DNA from: Gammaproteobacteria bacterium LSUCC0096
GTDB taxonomy: Bacteria > Pseudomonadota > Gammaproteobacteria > Pseudomonadales > Litorivicinaceae
DNA length: 64,000 nucleotides
Assembly (NCBI GenBank): GCA_008087055.1
Contig: VIEA01000001.1
Location: forward strand, 843,346 to 907,345
Direction: 5' to 3'
The notes beneath the pieces were generated by a model. It had not been told where the DNA came from. It did no database searches and saw only the letters and a program-made list of their open reading frames with translations. Shown here one piece after another: positions 43,702 through 53,774 of this stretch (within the stretch, counting starts at the first letter, position 1; every line of letters starts with the position of its first letter). A program made the translations under genes and the position numbers.

Positions 43702-46088
43702 GCACACGGTATCTTCAACAACTGCTCCGATTGAAACATCTCGTTGTGTGGAGCCCCGACAAATCGGAGCATCTGACCCAACGCCGTTGGAGCGATTGGT
43801 TCGCTGCGCACCCGCCCAAAGCGACTGTCACAGTGCTAAACAGTCATTGCTTAAGTGAAATCGATGTACCTAAGGACCAGGCGCTTTTGATCCTGTTAAC
43901 AACATCGAATTCTCTCCCGCGTTATGTTCAGATGGCTGCTGATCAAAACTGGCCGCTCATCTTGCTTCCAAAAATTGAACTGCTACGCGCATCAAAAGAA
44001 GTCCGTAACGCCTTGGTCGAGATAGGGAAACAAACCAAGACCAGAATCATAGGACCTGATAGCGCAGCCTGCTTACTGCCCTACCAAGCCTTTTCAACAC
44101 CGACAACAATGGGTTCGTTGGATCTCGTGCCAAATGTAGCTGCCGGAAACATAGCTATATTGGCGCAATCACCTTCAATTACCGCGTGCATACGAGACTG
44201 GGTGACTGGACGGAATATCGGTCTCTCTCATTTGATCAATGTCGGTGGTTCGTCTGATGTGAATATCGCAGACCTTGTCGACACCCTTATTCAAGACCCG
44301 CATTGCCATGCTCTCGCGATTCAAATCGATCGATTACGCATTCCGTCACGATTTATTAGTGCGATTCGAAGTTGCTCGCGCCACAAACCTGTCATGGTTT
44401 TGCATACAGGGAGGGTTCGAGACTTTCAAACTGAGCAGGATCCAGAAATAGATACATTCCTCGATCGGGAACTGCTGTATCAGGCCGCGATTGAGCGCGC
44501 CGGCGCATCGGGCCTTGACACACTCGATGACTTATTTCAGGCGCTTGAGAGCCTCACAAAACGGCGTATGCACGAGGGGAGTCGGTTGACGATTCTTGGA
44601 GGCGGCGATGGACTCGAGGCTCTTGCAGCCGATCATCTGTATGCAGCAAATGAAGGAAGTATCGATTTTCAGGTGTTAAAAAAGCCTGAATGGTTTGTAA
44701 ATCCAGGCGCGTTTCCTATTGATGACGCGATACTGTCTGATCTTAAACAAAATGCCGACGGGCTCTTGATTCCTCTTGTTGCGGAAAATCTGATTCTAGA
44801 CGGTCCAGACGATGCCACTGCATGGGCTCAACGATTCATTGCATTTGAAAAACGTTTGAACCGCCCCCTTTACTTTGCAATTCCTGGAATGGTGTTCGGG
44901 AGAGTGTTGAGAGAGGCTATGGATGATGCAGGACTTGCTACCTATGCAACGCCCGAGCAAGCCCTCAATGGATTCCTAAGCCTCGCTCGGCACGATCATG
45001 CGACACGCTTAGTCGATGCACGAGTTGAGGATGCGGACTTTGATGAATTAAAGCCCGCTGAGGATTTTCTTAAAGACCTCAGCGCAAACGATATCGCGAT
45101 CACAGCCGACATCAAGCGCCACCTTGTCACACTGATCCCCGGAATCCAGCACAGTGCAACCAATCAACTACCACTCATTCGAATTGCAGCGGGTGTAGCG
45201 AGGGATCCCGTCTTTGGGCCAGTCATTTATTTGCATGAACCACCAGGACATTTTCCAAAGCTTGCAGTCACGCTGCCGCCAATCAATCAGGCTCTTGGCG
45301 AAGACCTTCTACACCGGTCTGCGACAGGCCGAACTCTTGAAGATACTGACCCTGAAGGATTTGCAATTGCTGCCAAAGCGCTTGTGCAGTTTTCACGTTT
45401 ACTCGCGCGAGTCCCTGAAATCGCGAGTCTCAAAATTCAATTAAGCGTCACTCGTGGGGTGGTTGACACCACAATTAATGATCTCGGCTTTGGACCGCGG
45501 GTTGAACAGGCGATCACTCCCTATCCTGAAGCGCTCGACCGAGCCGTCGTGCTCAAAGATGGTCGTCACGCGCGTTTACGGCCCTTACGTCCTGAAGATG
45601 AGAATGCCCATCGTACGTTTATCTCAAAGCTCTCCCGGGCCACCCTTCGATTCCGCTATTTTTCTGACAAGCAAAGTTTCAGTGCGCGAGAGCTTGCCGC
45701 AATGACGCATGTTGATTACTCAAGAGAGGTCGCCTTAATTGTGAGTATCAATGAGGCTGAGGGTGCTGAGACGCTTGGAGTCATTCGTGTGATTTTTGAC
45801 GCCGATGCACTTGCAGCTGAATTCGCTATGGTCGTGCGCGACGATCTCCAACGAAGCGGTGTCGGAAAACTTCTGTTACAAGCAGCTGTCGATCTCGCCA
45901 AAGAACGTGGCGCGCGAATTATTTATGGTGAAACCATGATAGAAAACAAAGGGATGCAAGGACTATCACGAAGCCTTGGATTCAAAGTGAAAACCGACTT
46001 TGACGCAGAATGCGTCTGGATGACTCTCGAGCTCGAGAAGCCACAAGACGAATGGGAGGCCAGTCGTCTTGCTCTGATTACCGCTTAA
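43698..46088 (+). CDS. patZ: Pat/PatZ-type protein lysine acetyltransferase
   Basis: 796 residues: a degenerate NDP-forming acyl-CoA synthetase part (CoA-binding-like and ATP-grasp-like regions, about 1-610) followed by a C-terminal GNAT domain (about 620-780). The GNAT acetyl-CoA loop is QRSGVGKLLLQAA. In enterics the enzyme acetylates and shuts down acetyl- and propionyl-CoA synthetases at a C-terminal Lys. It faces exactly such a gene: its stop is at 46088 and the synthetase stop at 46089. It is shorter at the N-terminus than E. coli PatZ (886). Coupled to mnmH by ATGA. Confidence 0.9.
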   Translation: MSTRYLQQLLRLKHLVVWSPDKSEHLTQRRWSDWFAAHPPKATVTVLNSHCLSEIDVPKDQALLILLTTSNSLPRYVQMAADQNWPLILLPKIELLRASKEVRNALVEIGKQTKTRIIGPDSAACLLPYQAFSTPTTMGSLDLVPNVAAGNIAILAQSPSITACIRDWVTGRNIGLSHLINVGGSSDVNIADLVDTLIQDPHCHALAIQIDRLRIPSRFISAIRSCSRHKPVMVLHTGRVRDFQTEQDPEIDTFLDRELLYQAAIERAGASGLDTLDDLFQALESLTKRRMHEGSRLTILGGGDGLEALAADHLYAANEGSIDFQVLKKPEWFVNPGAFPIDDAILSDLKQNADGLLIPLVAENLILDGPDDATAWAQRFIAFEKRLNRPLYFAIPGMVFGRVLREAMDDAGLATYATPEQALNGFLSLARHDHATRLVDARVEDADFDELKPAEDFLKDLSANDIAITADIKRHLVTLIPGIQHSATNQLPLIRIAAGVARDPVFGPVIYLHEPPGHFPKLAVTLPPINQALGEDLLHRSATGRTLEDTDPEGFAIAAKALVQFSRLLARVPEIASLKIQLSVTRGVVDTTINDLGFGPRVEQAITPYPEALDRAVVLKDGRHARLRPLRPEDENAHRTFISKLSRATLRFRYFSDKQSFSARELAAMTHVDYSREVALIVSINEAEGAETLGVIRVIFDADALAAEFAMVVRDDLQRSGVGKLLLQAAVDLAKERGARIIYGETMIENKGMQGLSRSLGFKVKTDFDAECVWMTLELEKPQDEWEASRLALITA

Positions 46089-47957
46089 TTAAAACCGGTT
46101 TTCAATCTCAGTCAGTACTGTTGGATCTTCAATTGTTGACGGTGCTGTGTATGACTCGCCATCAGCAATTTTCCGCAGTGTCGCACGTAGGATTTTACCT
46201 GACCGTGTTTTCGGCAACCGGTCGACAATCAATGCTTTATTAAAGCATGCAACTGCACCGATTGACGCGCGAACAGAGGAGATCAATTCTTTTTCCACCT
46301 CATCATGCGATTGAGTCACGCCATCCTTGAGTACCACAAGACCGAGTGGTAACTGACCCTTCAACTCATCAGCCACTCCAATCACAGCACATTCGGCTAC
46401 TGCAGGATGTGCCGCAACAATTTCTTCCATTTCGCCAGTCGATAGCCGGTGGCCGGCGACATTAATTACGTCATCCGTGCGGCCCATAATGAACACATAG
46501 CCTTCATGATCAATAAACCCGCCATCACCAGTCAGGTAGTACCCTGGATATGGATTGAGATAACTCTCTTCAAACCGCGTGTGATTTCCCCACACAGTTG
46601 GCAAACAACTCGGTGGAAGTGGACGTTTAATTACGACACTTCCCTGCTCGCCCGCCTCCACTTGATTTCCAGAGGGATCGAGAATCTCAACCTTAAACCC
46701 AGGCGTTGGCTTCGTCGCAGAGCCCGCCTTTGGCGTAAAGGAGTCAAGCCCTCTTGGATTACATGCGATCGCCCAACCCGTCTCAGTCTGCCACCAGTGA
46801 TCAACCACCGGTAACCCTGAGATTTCATCAAGCCAATGGTAAGTTGGTGGATCCAAGCGCTCCCCTGCTAAATACAGTGCTTTCAATGAGCTTAAATCGT
46901 ATTTTTTATAGAACTCGGCATGCGGGTCCTCTTTGCGAATTGCCCGGAATGCTGTCGGAGCTGAGAACAGCACTTTGACTTTATACTCTTCAACCACGCG
47001 CCAAAATGCACCAGCATCTGGAGTTCGAACAGGCTTACCTTCATAAAGAATGGTCGAGCAACCGAATAACAGTGGTGCGTAGACAATATATGAATGTCCA
47101 ACGACCCAACCCACATCACTGGCTGCCCAGAAAACTTCGCCCGGCTTCATGTCATAGACAGCACCCATTGAGTAGGTCATTGCAACTGCATGGCCACCGT
47201 TGTCACGAACAACGCCCTTAGGCTTACCTGTCGTACCAGAGGTGTACAGAATATAAAGTGGATGAGTCGCACTCACTGGAACGCAATCAATGGGTTGAGC
47301 AGTTGCCATGAGATCAGACCAAGTCACATCTCGCCCATCAACGGGCGTGAAATCTGCCTGTGGACGTTCCAAGACAATCACAGACGTTGGTTTTTTATCG
47401 GATATCTCAACCGCCTCATTGACGATCGGCATATATTCGATGACTTTACTGACTTCGATGCCGCATGTTGACGTCACAATCACCTTCGGAGCAGCATCTG
47501 AGAGTCGGACCGCCAATTCATTCGCCGCAAATCCGCCAAAAACAACAGAGTGAATCGCACCGATACGAGCACAAGCAAGCATCGCGATCAACGCCTCAGG
47601 AACCATCGGCATATAAATCACAACCCGATCCCCGGTCGTCACGCCTAAAGACGCAAGCCCGCCTGCAAAGCGCTCAACTTCATCTTTTAATTCCGCATAC
47701 GTGATAGCGCGTTTTGTGTCTGTGACAGGCGAATCATAATACACAGCAACTAGATCACCCCGTCCAGCCTCGACATGCCGATCGATTGCGTTGTAACAAG
47801 TGTTGAGAGTGCCATCGGGATACCAGCGCTCGATACCATTCATATCATTCGCTAAGCCGACTTGCGGCTTTTGAACCCAATCGATGAGATCGGCTTTGTC
47901 TAGCCAAAAACCCTGAGGGTCTTGAATGGATTGATCGTATTCACTTTGATAGCTCAT
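46089..47957 (-). CDS. prpE: Propionyl-CoA synthetase (PrpE-type acyl-CoA synthetase)
   Basis: 622-residue AMP-forming enzyme that activates propionate, and probably acetate, to the CoA thioester. Motifs: YTSGTTGKPKGVVRD, DVGWVVGHSYIVYAPLL, WWQTETGW, TGDGGFIDHEGYVFIMGRTDDVINVAGHR, and the C-terminal PKTRSGKILR with catalytic and acetylatable K588. Length and the LPPSCLPTVWGN and ALYLAGERLD stretches are closer to PrpE than to Acs. Preferred substrate needs assay. AAAGGA precedes the ATG. It ends one base from the convergent acetyltransferase gene. Confidence 0.9.
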   Translation of the reverse strand: MSYQSEYDQSIQDPQGFWLDKADLIDWVQKPQVGLANDMNGIERWYPDGTLNTCYNAIDRHVEAGRGDLVAVYYDSPVTDTKRAITYAELKDEVERFAGGLASLGVTTGDRVVIYMPMVPEALIAMLACARIGAIHSVVFGGFAANELAVRLSDAAPKVIVTSTCGIEVSKVIEYMPIVNEAVEISDKKPTSVIVLERPQADFTPVDGRDVTWSDLMATAQPIDCVPVSATHPLYILYTSGTTGKPKGVVRDNGGHAVAMTYSMGAVYDMKPGEVFWAASDVGWVVGHSYIVYAPLLFGCSTILYEGKPVRTPDAGAFWRVVEEYKVKVLFSAPTAFRAIRKEDPHAEFYKKYDLSSLKALYLAGERLDPPTYHWLDEISGLPVVDHWWQTETGWAIACNPRGLDSFTPKAGSATKPTPGFKVEILDPSGNQVEAGEQGSVVIKRPLPPSCLPTVWGNHTRFEESYLNPYPGYYLTGDGGFIDHEGYVFIMGRTDDVINVAGHRLSTGEMEEIVAAHPAVAECAVIGVADELKGQLPLGLVVLKDGVTQSHDEVEKELISSVRASIGAVACFNKALIVDRLPKTRSGKILRATLRKIADGESYTAPSTIEDPTVLTEIENRF

Positions 47958-48025
47958 GAAAGATCCTTTTGACGTGCTTCGAATTCATAATCGAGTGAAT
48001 GTGAACGAATTTTGCGAAAAAGTCT

Positions 48026-50110
48026 TTACGACGTTTCGGTGGTAACCACTGCAACCTGTTGCGGCGACAAACCCTTTAGTTTCCACTGCTCAACCACCAA
48101 TTTTGCTACGCCAGGAGGCGCTGCGATCATCAAGGGACCACACGTTTGGGGATCAAACACAACCGGGCTCGGTGCTTTCGAACCAATATGTTGTGCGTAT
48201 TGAACATTGTCTGCATGAGCTGTCGAGCGAATCCCAAAAGCGATACTCTCATCAACACCTTGAAATGTTGCGATCCGGTCTGCCCATTCAATGTTCAGAC
48301 GACTCCCCTGCAGCATTTCTTTTAGATGCCCTGCTAACCCAAAACCTGTGACGTCTGTCATGGCATGAACGCCTGCTTTGACGGCTATTTGGCTCGCATC
48401 AAATAATGACTTCAGCGCATCCGATATCCACCGATCAATAAATGCACCAACGGCACAGCCCGACGCGAGAGCAGCAAACAAAACTCCAGAACCCAAAGGA
48501 CCGGTCAGCCAGATTTCATCACCAAGCGCTACTCTTGCCTTGGGGACCGATTTATTGGTTGCGCCCTCAACCATCACCGCGACCATCGGTTGCTGTAGTG
48601 CAAGGCTATGCCCTCCCAGAATCTCAACCTGATACGCTTCCGAAGCATCTCGAAGAGCGCTTTGAATCTGCGCAAACTCTGCCGCTTCAAGATGTTTTGA
48701 GAGCGCTCGCTCAACTGCAATCAGTGTCAAAGCTGATGAAGGGATGGCGCCCATTGCCCATACATCGCTCACAGCATGGCGCATTGCGAGCACACCCACT
48801 AAATAAGGATCGTCGATAAGATAACTTAGTGCATCGATCGATTGGACCCGGGAGACACCTTCGCTCGTTGTTATTGCCCCATCTTCGAATTGAGCATCAA
48901 ACACGGAAGCCAATGTGTCGCCAGGAAGCTTGGCCGCGCAACCTTCGCAACGCATCTCCGCCCCAATAGACATTATTTGAGGCTTGAAGCGGGACATGAA
49001 TTTTTTATCGATTCGATCCTTGAGCCTAAAAAGAGCTCGCGCTTGGTAAGCGAACGCACCCTTGACTCCAATGGCTTGACCATCACCAAGATTTAGCAAC
49101 TGTAGCCAGTGCTTTTGAGGTCGAAACGGCGATACGCTCTGCCCTCTAAGTTTTCGCCACAGAGCACTCGCCAGGTACTGGCCAGCCCTCACTGCCATTA
49201 CACCCGATCGCTCCCGAGATGACGGAAGGTTAGCAATATCTCCTGCTCCATACAGGCCATCACACCCATCAACTTGCAGCTCATCGTTAACCGTTAAAAA
49301 TCCTGAAGAGCCAGAAAGACCAGATAAATCAATCCAAGACGGCGGCTTGACTGGAGTAGCTACGCAAACTACATGCGCTTTGAGCGATGAGCCATCAGAA
49401 AGCATTACTTCACTATCGATCGCTTCGGTCACTTCAACAGATTCAAATAACGCGATCTGCTTACAACTCAGAGCCCTTCGAATCAGTGATGCGCCCGCAC
49501 TTAAACCCCTATCCTTGCTGATTGAACGCTTCGCCACCAGACTGATTGCTGCGTCAAACCCATACCGAGCTCTAAAAGCAAATGCGAGCTCAATCCCAGC
49601 AGCACCTCCGCCGACGATGACCATTGATCGGTTATTGTCACGCATCTTTTCATCGATAAGCGGAAGATCTCTCAGCAAATGGCCGATTGGCTTAACGTAG
49701 TGACAAGCGGGATGAGTCGATGGAAAGCTTTCAGCTGGTGCAGCTCCAGTGTTTAGAACGGCATAGTCGTAAGGAATACGCAGTTGTCGAGAATTTGAAA
49801 GCGCTCGATGCTTCACACTCAGGATTTTTGCGCTGGCGTCGATTTGTTCGAGTGACCCACGAATAAAACGCGCGCCGGCTTGTTTGCACAACGCGGCGAC
49901 ATCGATGAATAACTCATCGGCAGCATACTGTCCCGCTAAAAACCCTGGCAGCATCCCTGAATAGGGTGCTGTTGATTCTGGATTAATGACAACCAGCTGT
50001 ACGCTATCCAACGGTTCCATGGCAAACCGTCGAATCAGTGAAATATTCGAGTGGCCTGCACCGACTAAAACTAGGCTATAAAGCGCAGTCGATGATTCGC
50101 TACGCACCAA
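48026..50110 (-). CDS. selD: Selenide, water dikinase fused to an FAD/NAD(P)-dependent oxidoreductase
   Basis: 694 residues in two parts. Residues 1-375 form an NDH-2/COG1252-like oxidoreductase with FAD site VLVGAGHSN (16-24), NAD site IVGGGAAGIE (165-174) and second FAD motif YGAGDIA. Residues 380-694 form SelD, which makes selenophosphate from selenide and ATP, with C391 and K394 in CEGCAAK, DDPYLVG, GGHSL, MTDVTGFGLAGH and DPQTCGPL. The usual GCGCK loop is GCAAK here. The start is TTG 50110 or GTG 50107, overlapping gor by 8-11 bp. It supplies MnmH. Confidence 0.92.
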   Translation of the reverse strand: MVRSESSTALYSLVLVGAGHSNISLIRRFAMEPLDSVQLVVINPESTAPYSGMLPGFLAGQYAADELFIDVAALCKQAGARFIRGSLEQIDASAKILSVKHRALSNSRQLRIPYDYAVLNTGAAPAESFPSTHPACHYVKPIGHLLRDLPLIDEKMRDNNRSMVIVGGGAAGIELAFAFRARYGFDAAISLVAKRSISKDRGLSAGASLIRRALSCKQIALFESVEVTEAIDSEVMLSDGSSLKAHVVCVATPVKPPSWIDLSGLSGSSGFLTVNDELQVDGCDGLYGAGDIANLPSSRERSGVMAVRAGQYLASALWRKLRGQSVSPFRPQKHWLQLLNLGDGQAIGVKGAFAYQARALFRLKDRIDKKFMSRFKPQIMSIGAEMRCEGCAAKLPGDTLASVFDAQFEDGAITTSEGVSRVQSIDALSYLIDDPYLVGVLAMRHAVSDVWAMGAIPSSALTLIAVERALSKHLEAAEFAQIQSALRDASEAYQVEILGGHSLALQQPMVAVMVEGATNKSVPKARVALGDEIWLTGPLGSGVLFAALASGCAVGAFIDRWISDALKSLFDASQIAVKAGVHAMTDVTGFGLAGHLKEMLQGSRLNIEWADRIATFQGVDESIAFGIRSTAHADNVQYAQHIGSKAPSPVVFDPQTCGPLMIAAPPGVAKLVVEQWKLKGLSPQQVAVVTTETS

Positions 50111-51467
50111 TCACCCGAGTCGGCTCGCGCATGGTTACAAACTCTTCAGCAGCTGTGGGATGAATTCCGATCGTTCGATCAAAATCGGCTTTAGTAGCAC
50201 CAGCTTTCAGAGCCACTGCAAAACCTTGAAGGATCTCACCGGCGTCTGGGGCGAGCATATGCAATCCAAGAATCTTGTTGCTCTCGGCATCCACAATCAG
50301 CTTAAAGATGCTTTGTTCTTGTCGACCACTTAACGCATGTTTCATCGGTTTAAACCGACTGACAAAAACCTGAGCATGCAAACCACGCGCGACGACTTCG
50401 TCTTCGGAAAGACCTAATGTTCCGATATTTGGTTGGCTAAAAATTGTTGTTGGAATCAAATCATAATCCACGCTTGCCGACTCCGCTCCATCAAATAAAT
50501 GCTTTGCAAGCGCCATGCCTTCAGCCAATGCGACAGGGGTTAATGCAACACTTCCGGTGACATCTCCAACCGCGTAAATCGACGAATCACTCGTTTGAAA
50601 GTTTTCGAATACTTCAATCGTTCCATCGTCACGCGTTGTCACTTGAGTATTCTCAAGTCCTAGACCGAACGTATTCGGGACGCGTCCAACGGCCATCAAT
50701 ACTTCATCAACAATCAGTTCATCATCCTCATGCCCGGAATGATCAACGCGGATTCCATCATTGATCCGTTCGAACCCGAATAGCCGATGATCAAGGCGAA
50801 CATCGATACCTTTCTGTTTCATTTCCTCGATGAGCTGGTTCACAATTTCACGGTCGAATTCTTTAAGCAGATTTGGCCCTCGGTACGATAAAGTGGTTTC
50901 AACACCGAGACCTGCAAAAATCCCGGCGAACTCGACCGCGATATAGCCACCACCAACCACCAAAATGCGTTTGGGTAAAGTGTCTAAGTCAAAAATCTCA
51001 TTGCTCGTCTTCGTCAACTCAATACCTGGCATCTCTGGCTGCCGCGGCCATCCTCCTGTCGCAATCAAGATGCGTTTTGTCGATAAAAGACGATCTCCAA
51101 CCTTGACTGTATTTGAATCAATTATAGAGCCTCGACCATTGACCAACTCAGCCCCGGAACCTTCGAGTAATCGATCATATACACCATTCAATCGACTGAT
51201 TTCATTGATTTTATTGTCTCGAAGTCGACTCCAGTCAAAACCCTTAATCGAGGCATTCCAACCATAGCCCGCAGCATCCGTAATCGCTTCTGAAAAACTC
51301 GAGCCATAGACGTATAGCTTTTTAGGCACACAGCCTACGTTGACGCAAGTACCGCCAAGATATCGATCTTCAACAACAGCAACTCGAGCCCCAAAGCTTG
51401 CGGCCATCCTCGCTGCACGCACCCCACCACTTCCGGCTCCAATCACGACCAAATCGTATTGACTCAT
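50100..51467 (-). CDS. gor: Glutathione reductase
   Basis: Flavoprotein disulfide reductase that keeps glutathione reduced with NADPH. 455 residues. FAD site VVIGAGSGG, redox pair C41/C46 in GGTCVNVGCVPKK, NADP site VVGGGYIAVEFAG, second FAD motif YAVGDVTG, and the C-terminal catalytic base His in GIHPTAAEEF. GAGG precedes the ATG. It overlaps the selD fusion and lies 7 bp after the quinone oxidoreductase gene, so three redox genes form one leftward unit. Reduced glutathione is also the natural reductant of selenite. Confidence 0.96.
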   Translation of the reverse strand: MSQYDLVVIGAGSGGVRAARMAASFGARVAVVEDRYLGGTCVNVGCVPKKLYVYGSSFSEAITDAAGYGWNASIKGFDWSRLRDNKINEISRLNGVYDRLLEGSGAELVNGRGSIIDSNTVKVGDRLLSTKRILIATGGWPRQPEMPGIELTKTSNEIFDLDTLPKRILVVGGGYIAVEFAGIFAGLGVETTLSYRGPNLLKEFDREIVNQLIEEMKQKGIDVRLDHRLFGFERINDGIRVDHSGHEDDELIVDEVLMAVGRVPNTFGLGLENTQVTTRDDGTIEVFENFQTSDSSIYAVGDVTGSVALTPVALAEGMALAKHLFDGAESASVDYDLIPTTIFSQPNIGTLGLSEDEVVARGLHAQVFVSRFKPMKHALSGRQEQSIFKLIVDAESNKILGLHMLAPDAGEILQGFAVALKAGATKADFDRTIGIHPTAAEEFVTMREPTRVIGA

Positions 51468-51474
51468 AGTGTCC

Positions 51475-52437
51475 TCATTTCATAACGATGATCGTTTTAC
51501 CCAACTGATCACCCTGTTGCATATTCTGATACGCCTCAATCACTTCATCTGGCATCACAATCTGCTCGACCCCATGATGTACTTTGCCGCGTTGTACAGC
51601 AGGCCAGACGATCGTTTCTAATTCCGCCAATAGGCGTCTCTTAACAGGATCCGTTTGCGTACGAAGCGTGCGACCGAACAAAGTGATATTTTTAGAGAGA
51701 AAATCCACCAAATTGCAATCAGTAGACGTCCCGCCCAAAAGTCCAAAAACAGCGATTCGCGCGGCACTTGCCGCAACACTGAAATCCTTATTTAGATAAC
51801 CCGCGCCCACTGGATCTAAAATCACGTCAAACTGGAGCCCAAGACCTCGGAAATAAGCAGCCCAATCCTGCGATCTCAATACGCCGGCTTCAGCGCCTCT
51901 TGCAACGCAATAATCGAGCTTTGCTTGTGAGCCGCAGGTAATGTATGGCACAGCCCCCAGCAAACGTGCTAACTGAATCGCTGCGACCCCAACACCCGAT
52001 GCTCCAGCATGAATTAATACCTTTTCTTTGGGAATCACTTTAGCTTGGTCCCACAGATTGAACAGCGCGGTACACCAGGTTTCACATAACCCAGCAGCCA
52101 ATGAGAGTTCCAGACCTTCTGGAGCCGAAACGACGACTGAGGGTGAACACACCACATACTCAGCAATGCCGCCACCTCGAAGTAATGCGCATACCTTTCT
52201 ACCGAGCCAGGCTTCATCAACCCCCTCGCCAACCTGATCGATAATGCCGGAGCATTCGAGACCAAGGGTTGGTTCTTCAACCTTTCCAGGATACAAACCC
52301 TTGATCTGAAGTAGGTCCGCTCGGTTCAGTCCGGCCGCCTCAACTTGGATCCGAATTTGACCTTTTTCGACTTTTGGCGAAGGCAACTCTTGCCATTGGG
52401 CTTCGGCCTTCGCATTATTGACACCTAAGACGCGCAT
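51475..52437 (-). CDS. NAD(P)H:quinone oxidoreductase, MDR/zeta-crystallin type
   Basis: 320-residue medium-chain dehydrogenase/reductase without the zinc-binding cysteines of alcohol dehydrogenases. The QOR-type opening KGQIRIQVEAAGLNRADLLQIKGLYPG, GLECSGIIDQVGEGV and the nucleotide-binding HAGASGVGVAAIQLARLLGA are seen. It most resembles the PIG3/quinone oxidoreductase subgroup. Substrate unknown. First gene of the qor-gor-selD unit; ATG at 52437. Confidence 0.9.
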   Translation of the reverse strand: MRVLGVNNAKAEAQWQELPSPKVEKGQIRIQVEAAGLNRADLLQIKGLYPGKVEEPTLGLECSGIIDQVGEGVDEAWLGRKVCALLRGGGIAEYVVCSPSVVVSAPEGLELSLAAGLCETWCTALFNLWDQAKVIPKEKVLIHAGASGVGVAAIQLARLLGAVPYITCGSQAKLDYCVARGAEAGVLRSQDWAAYFRGLGLQFDVILDPVGAGYLNKDFSVAASAARIAVFGLLGGTSTDCNLVDFLSKNITLFGRTLRTQTDPVKRRLLAELETIVWPAVQRGKVHHGVEQIVMPDEVIEAYQNMQQGDQLGKTIIVMK

Positions 52438-52483
52438 AAAATTTGTGCACCTATAACTAAAAGTTTGCGTTTATAAGGAGACA

Positions 52484-53719
52484 TTGACGCACATGAACTC
52501 TCCAAATCAAAGTTTAGGTCCTCTGAAACAGATCAAAGCTGTTCTCCACTCAGAAGTCGGACCCGGGATTCTACTCGTCATTATGGCAGTTTTAGCCATG
52601 ACGATCATGAACTCACCCTTGGCATCCTATTATGAAGACATCTTCAGAACGAAAGTTGTATTTGGTGTTGGCCCGATCGTTATTGATAAGCCCTTTTTAC
52701 TTTGGGTTAACGATGGATTAATGGCTATTTTCTTCTTCCTAATCGGCCTTGAAATTAAGCGTGAGCTCATGGTCGGCCACCTTTCTGATATCCGCCAAGC
52801 GTTATTACCACTCGGCGCAGCCGTCGGTGGGATGGCTGCACCAGCGATTGTTTATCTCATCGTCACACAGGGTGTGGAAGGCGCCGCTCATGGTTGGGCT
52901 ATTCCTGCAGCGACTGATATCGCATTTGCTGTCGGCGTCCTCGCACTATTGGGCCCAAGGGTACCGGTGCCATTGAAAGTATTTTTATTGACGCTCGCTG
53001 TTGCCGACGATTTAGGAGCCATTGTCATCATCGCCCTGTTCTACACCGAACATTTGAGTATTGGATCGCTCGCTATCGCCTTTGCAGCGCTCGGCGTACT
53101 GATCTTGATGAACTACTCAAATGTAGGCAATAAGTCCGCCTACCTCTTCGTTGGTTTTATCATGTGGGTTGCTGTTTTGAAGTCAGGAGTTCACGCAACG
53201 TTAGCAGGTGTTGCTCTCGGTTTCTGTATCCCATACACGTTGCCAAAACAAGAATCATCGCCTGTTGTTCGACTGGAGCATGAACTCCACGGTTTTTCGA
53301 GCTACATCGTTTTGCCATTGTTCGCGTTTGCAAATGCCGGAGTGGCTATCGGTGAGCAAGGATTAGCTATTCTCGGCCATCAAGTTCCAATGGGAATTGC
53401 GGCAGGTCTGTTCTTGGGTAAGCCGATCGGCGTGATGCTCTTTTCCTTCCTGATTCTAAAATTGGGTATCGCCCAAATGCCAAGACACGTCAATTGGGGT
53501 CAGTTATTCGGAGTTTCGCTGCTTTGTGGTATCGGTTTCACGATGTCGCTCTTTATCGGCTCACTCGCGTTCGGTGGAATGGGTAATCCACTCGCAGGTC
53601 TTGATCGCCTCGGAATTCTGACTGGATCGATTCTATCGGCTATCGTTGGATTCATCGTTCTCAAAAGAGCACTGCCAGAACGATCATTCTGTGTGCTCGG
53701 TGCAAAGCCATTGCACTAA
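52484..53719 (+). CDS. nhaA: Na+/H+ antiporter NhaA
   Basis: Inner-membrane antiporter that expels Na+ in exchange for protons. 411 residues with about twelve helices. Essential Asp residues are in IPAATDIAFAVGVLALLG and AVADDLGAIVIIALFY, and TM10-11 carry PLFAFANAGVAI and LGKPIGVMLF. The ribosome-binding site AAGGAG sits only 3 bp before the TTG at 52484 and 12 bp before an ATG at 52493, so the start is uncertain by three codons. It is divergent from qor. Presence fits a saline or marine habitat. Confidence 0.96.
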   Translation: MTHMNSPNQSLGPLKQIKAVLHSEVGPGILLVIMAVLAMTIMNSPLASYYEDIFRTKVVFGVGPIVIDKPFLLWVNDGLMAIFFFLIGLEIKRELMVGHLSDIRQALLPLGAAVGGMAAPAIVYLIVTQGVEGAAHGWAIPAATDIAFAVGVLALLGPRVPVPLKVFLLTLAVADDLGAIVIIALFYTEHLSIGSLAIAFAALGVLILMNYSNVGNKSAYLFVGFIMWVAVLKSGVHATLAGVALGFCIPYTLPKQESSPVVRLEHELHGFSSYIVLPLFAFANAGVAIGEQGLAILGHQVPMGIAAGLFLGKPIGVMLFSFLILKLGIAQMPRHVNWGQLFGVSLLCGIGFTMSLFIGSLAFGGMGNPLAGLDRLGILTGSILSAIVGFIVLKRALPERSFCVLGAKPLH

Positions 53720-53725
53720 AAAAAA

Positions 53726-53743
53726 GCCGGGCGTAAGCCCGGC
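53726..53743. terminator. Bidirectional terminator between nhaA and the phasin-like gene
   Basis: Stem GCCGGGC (53726-53732), loop GTAA, GCCCGGC (53737-53743). On the minus strand nine T residues follow, so it is a strong terminator for the phasin-like gene. On the plus strand only AAGATTTT follows, giving weaker termination of nhaA. Confidence 0.9.
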
Positions 53744-53774
53744 AAGATTTTACTACTTAGGGTGGTTAAGCGTA

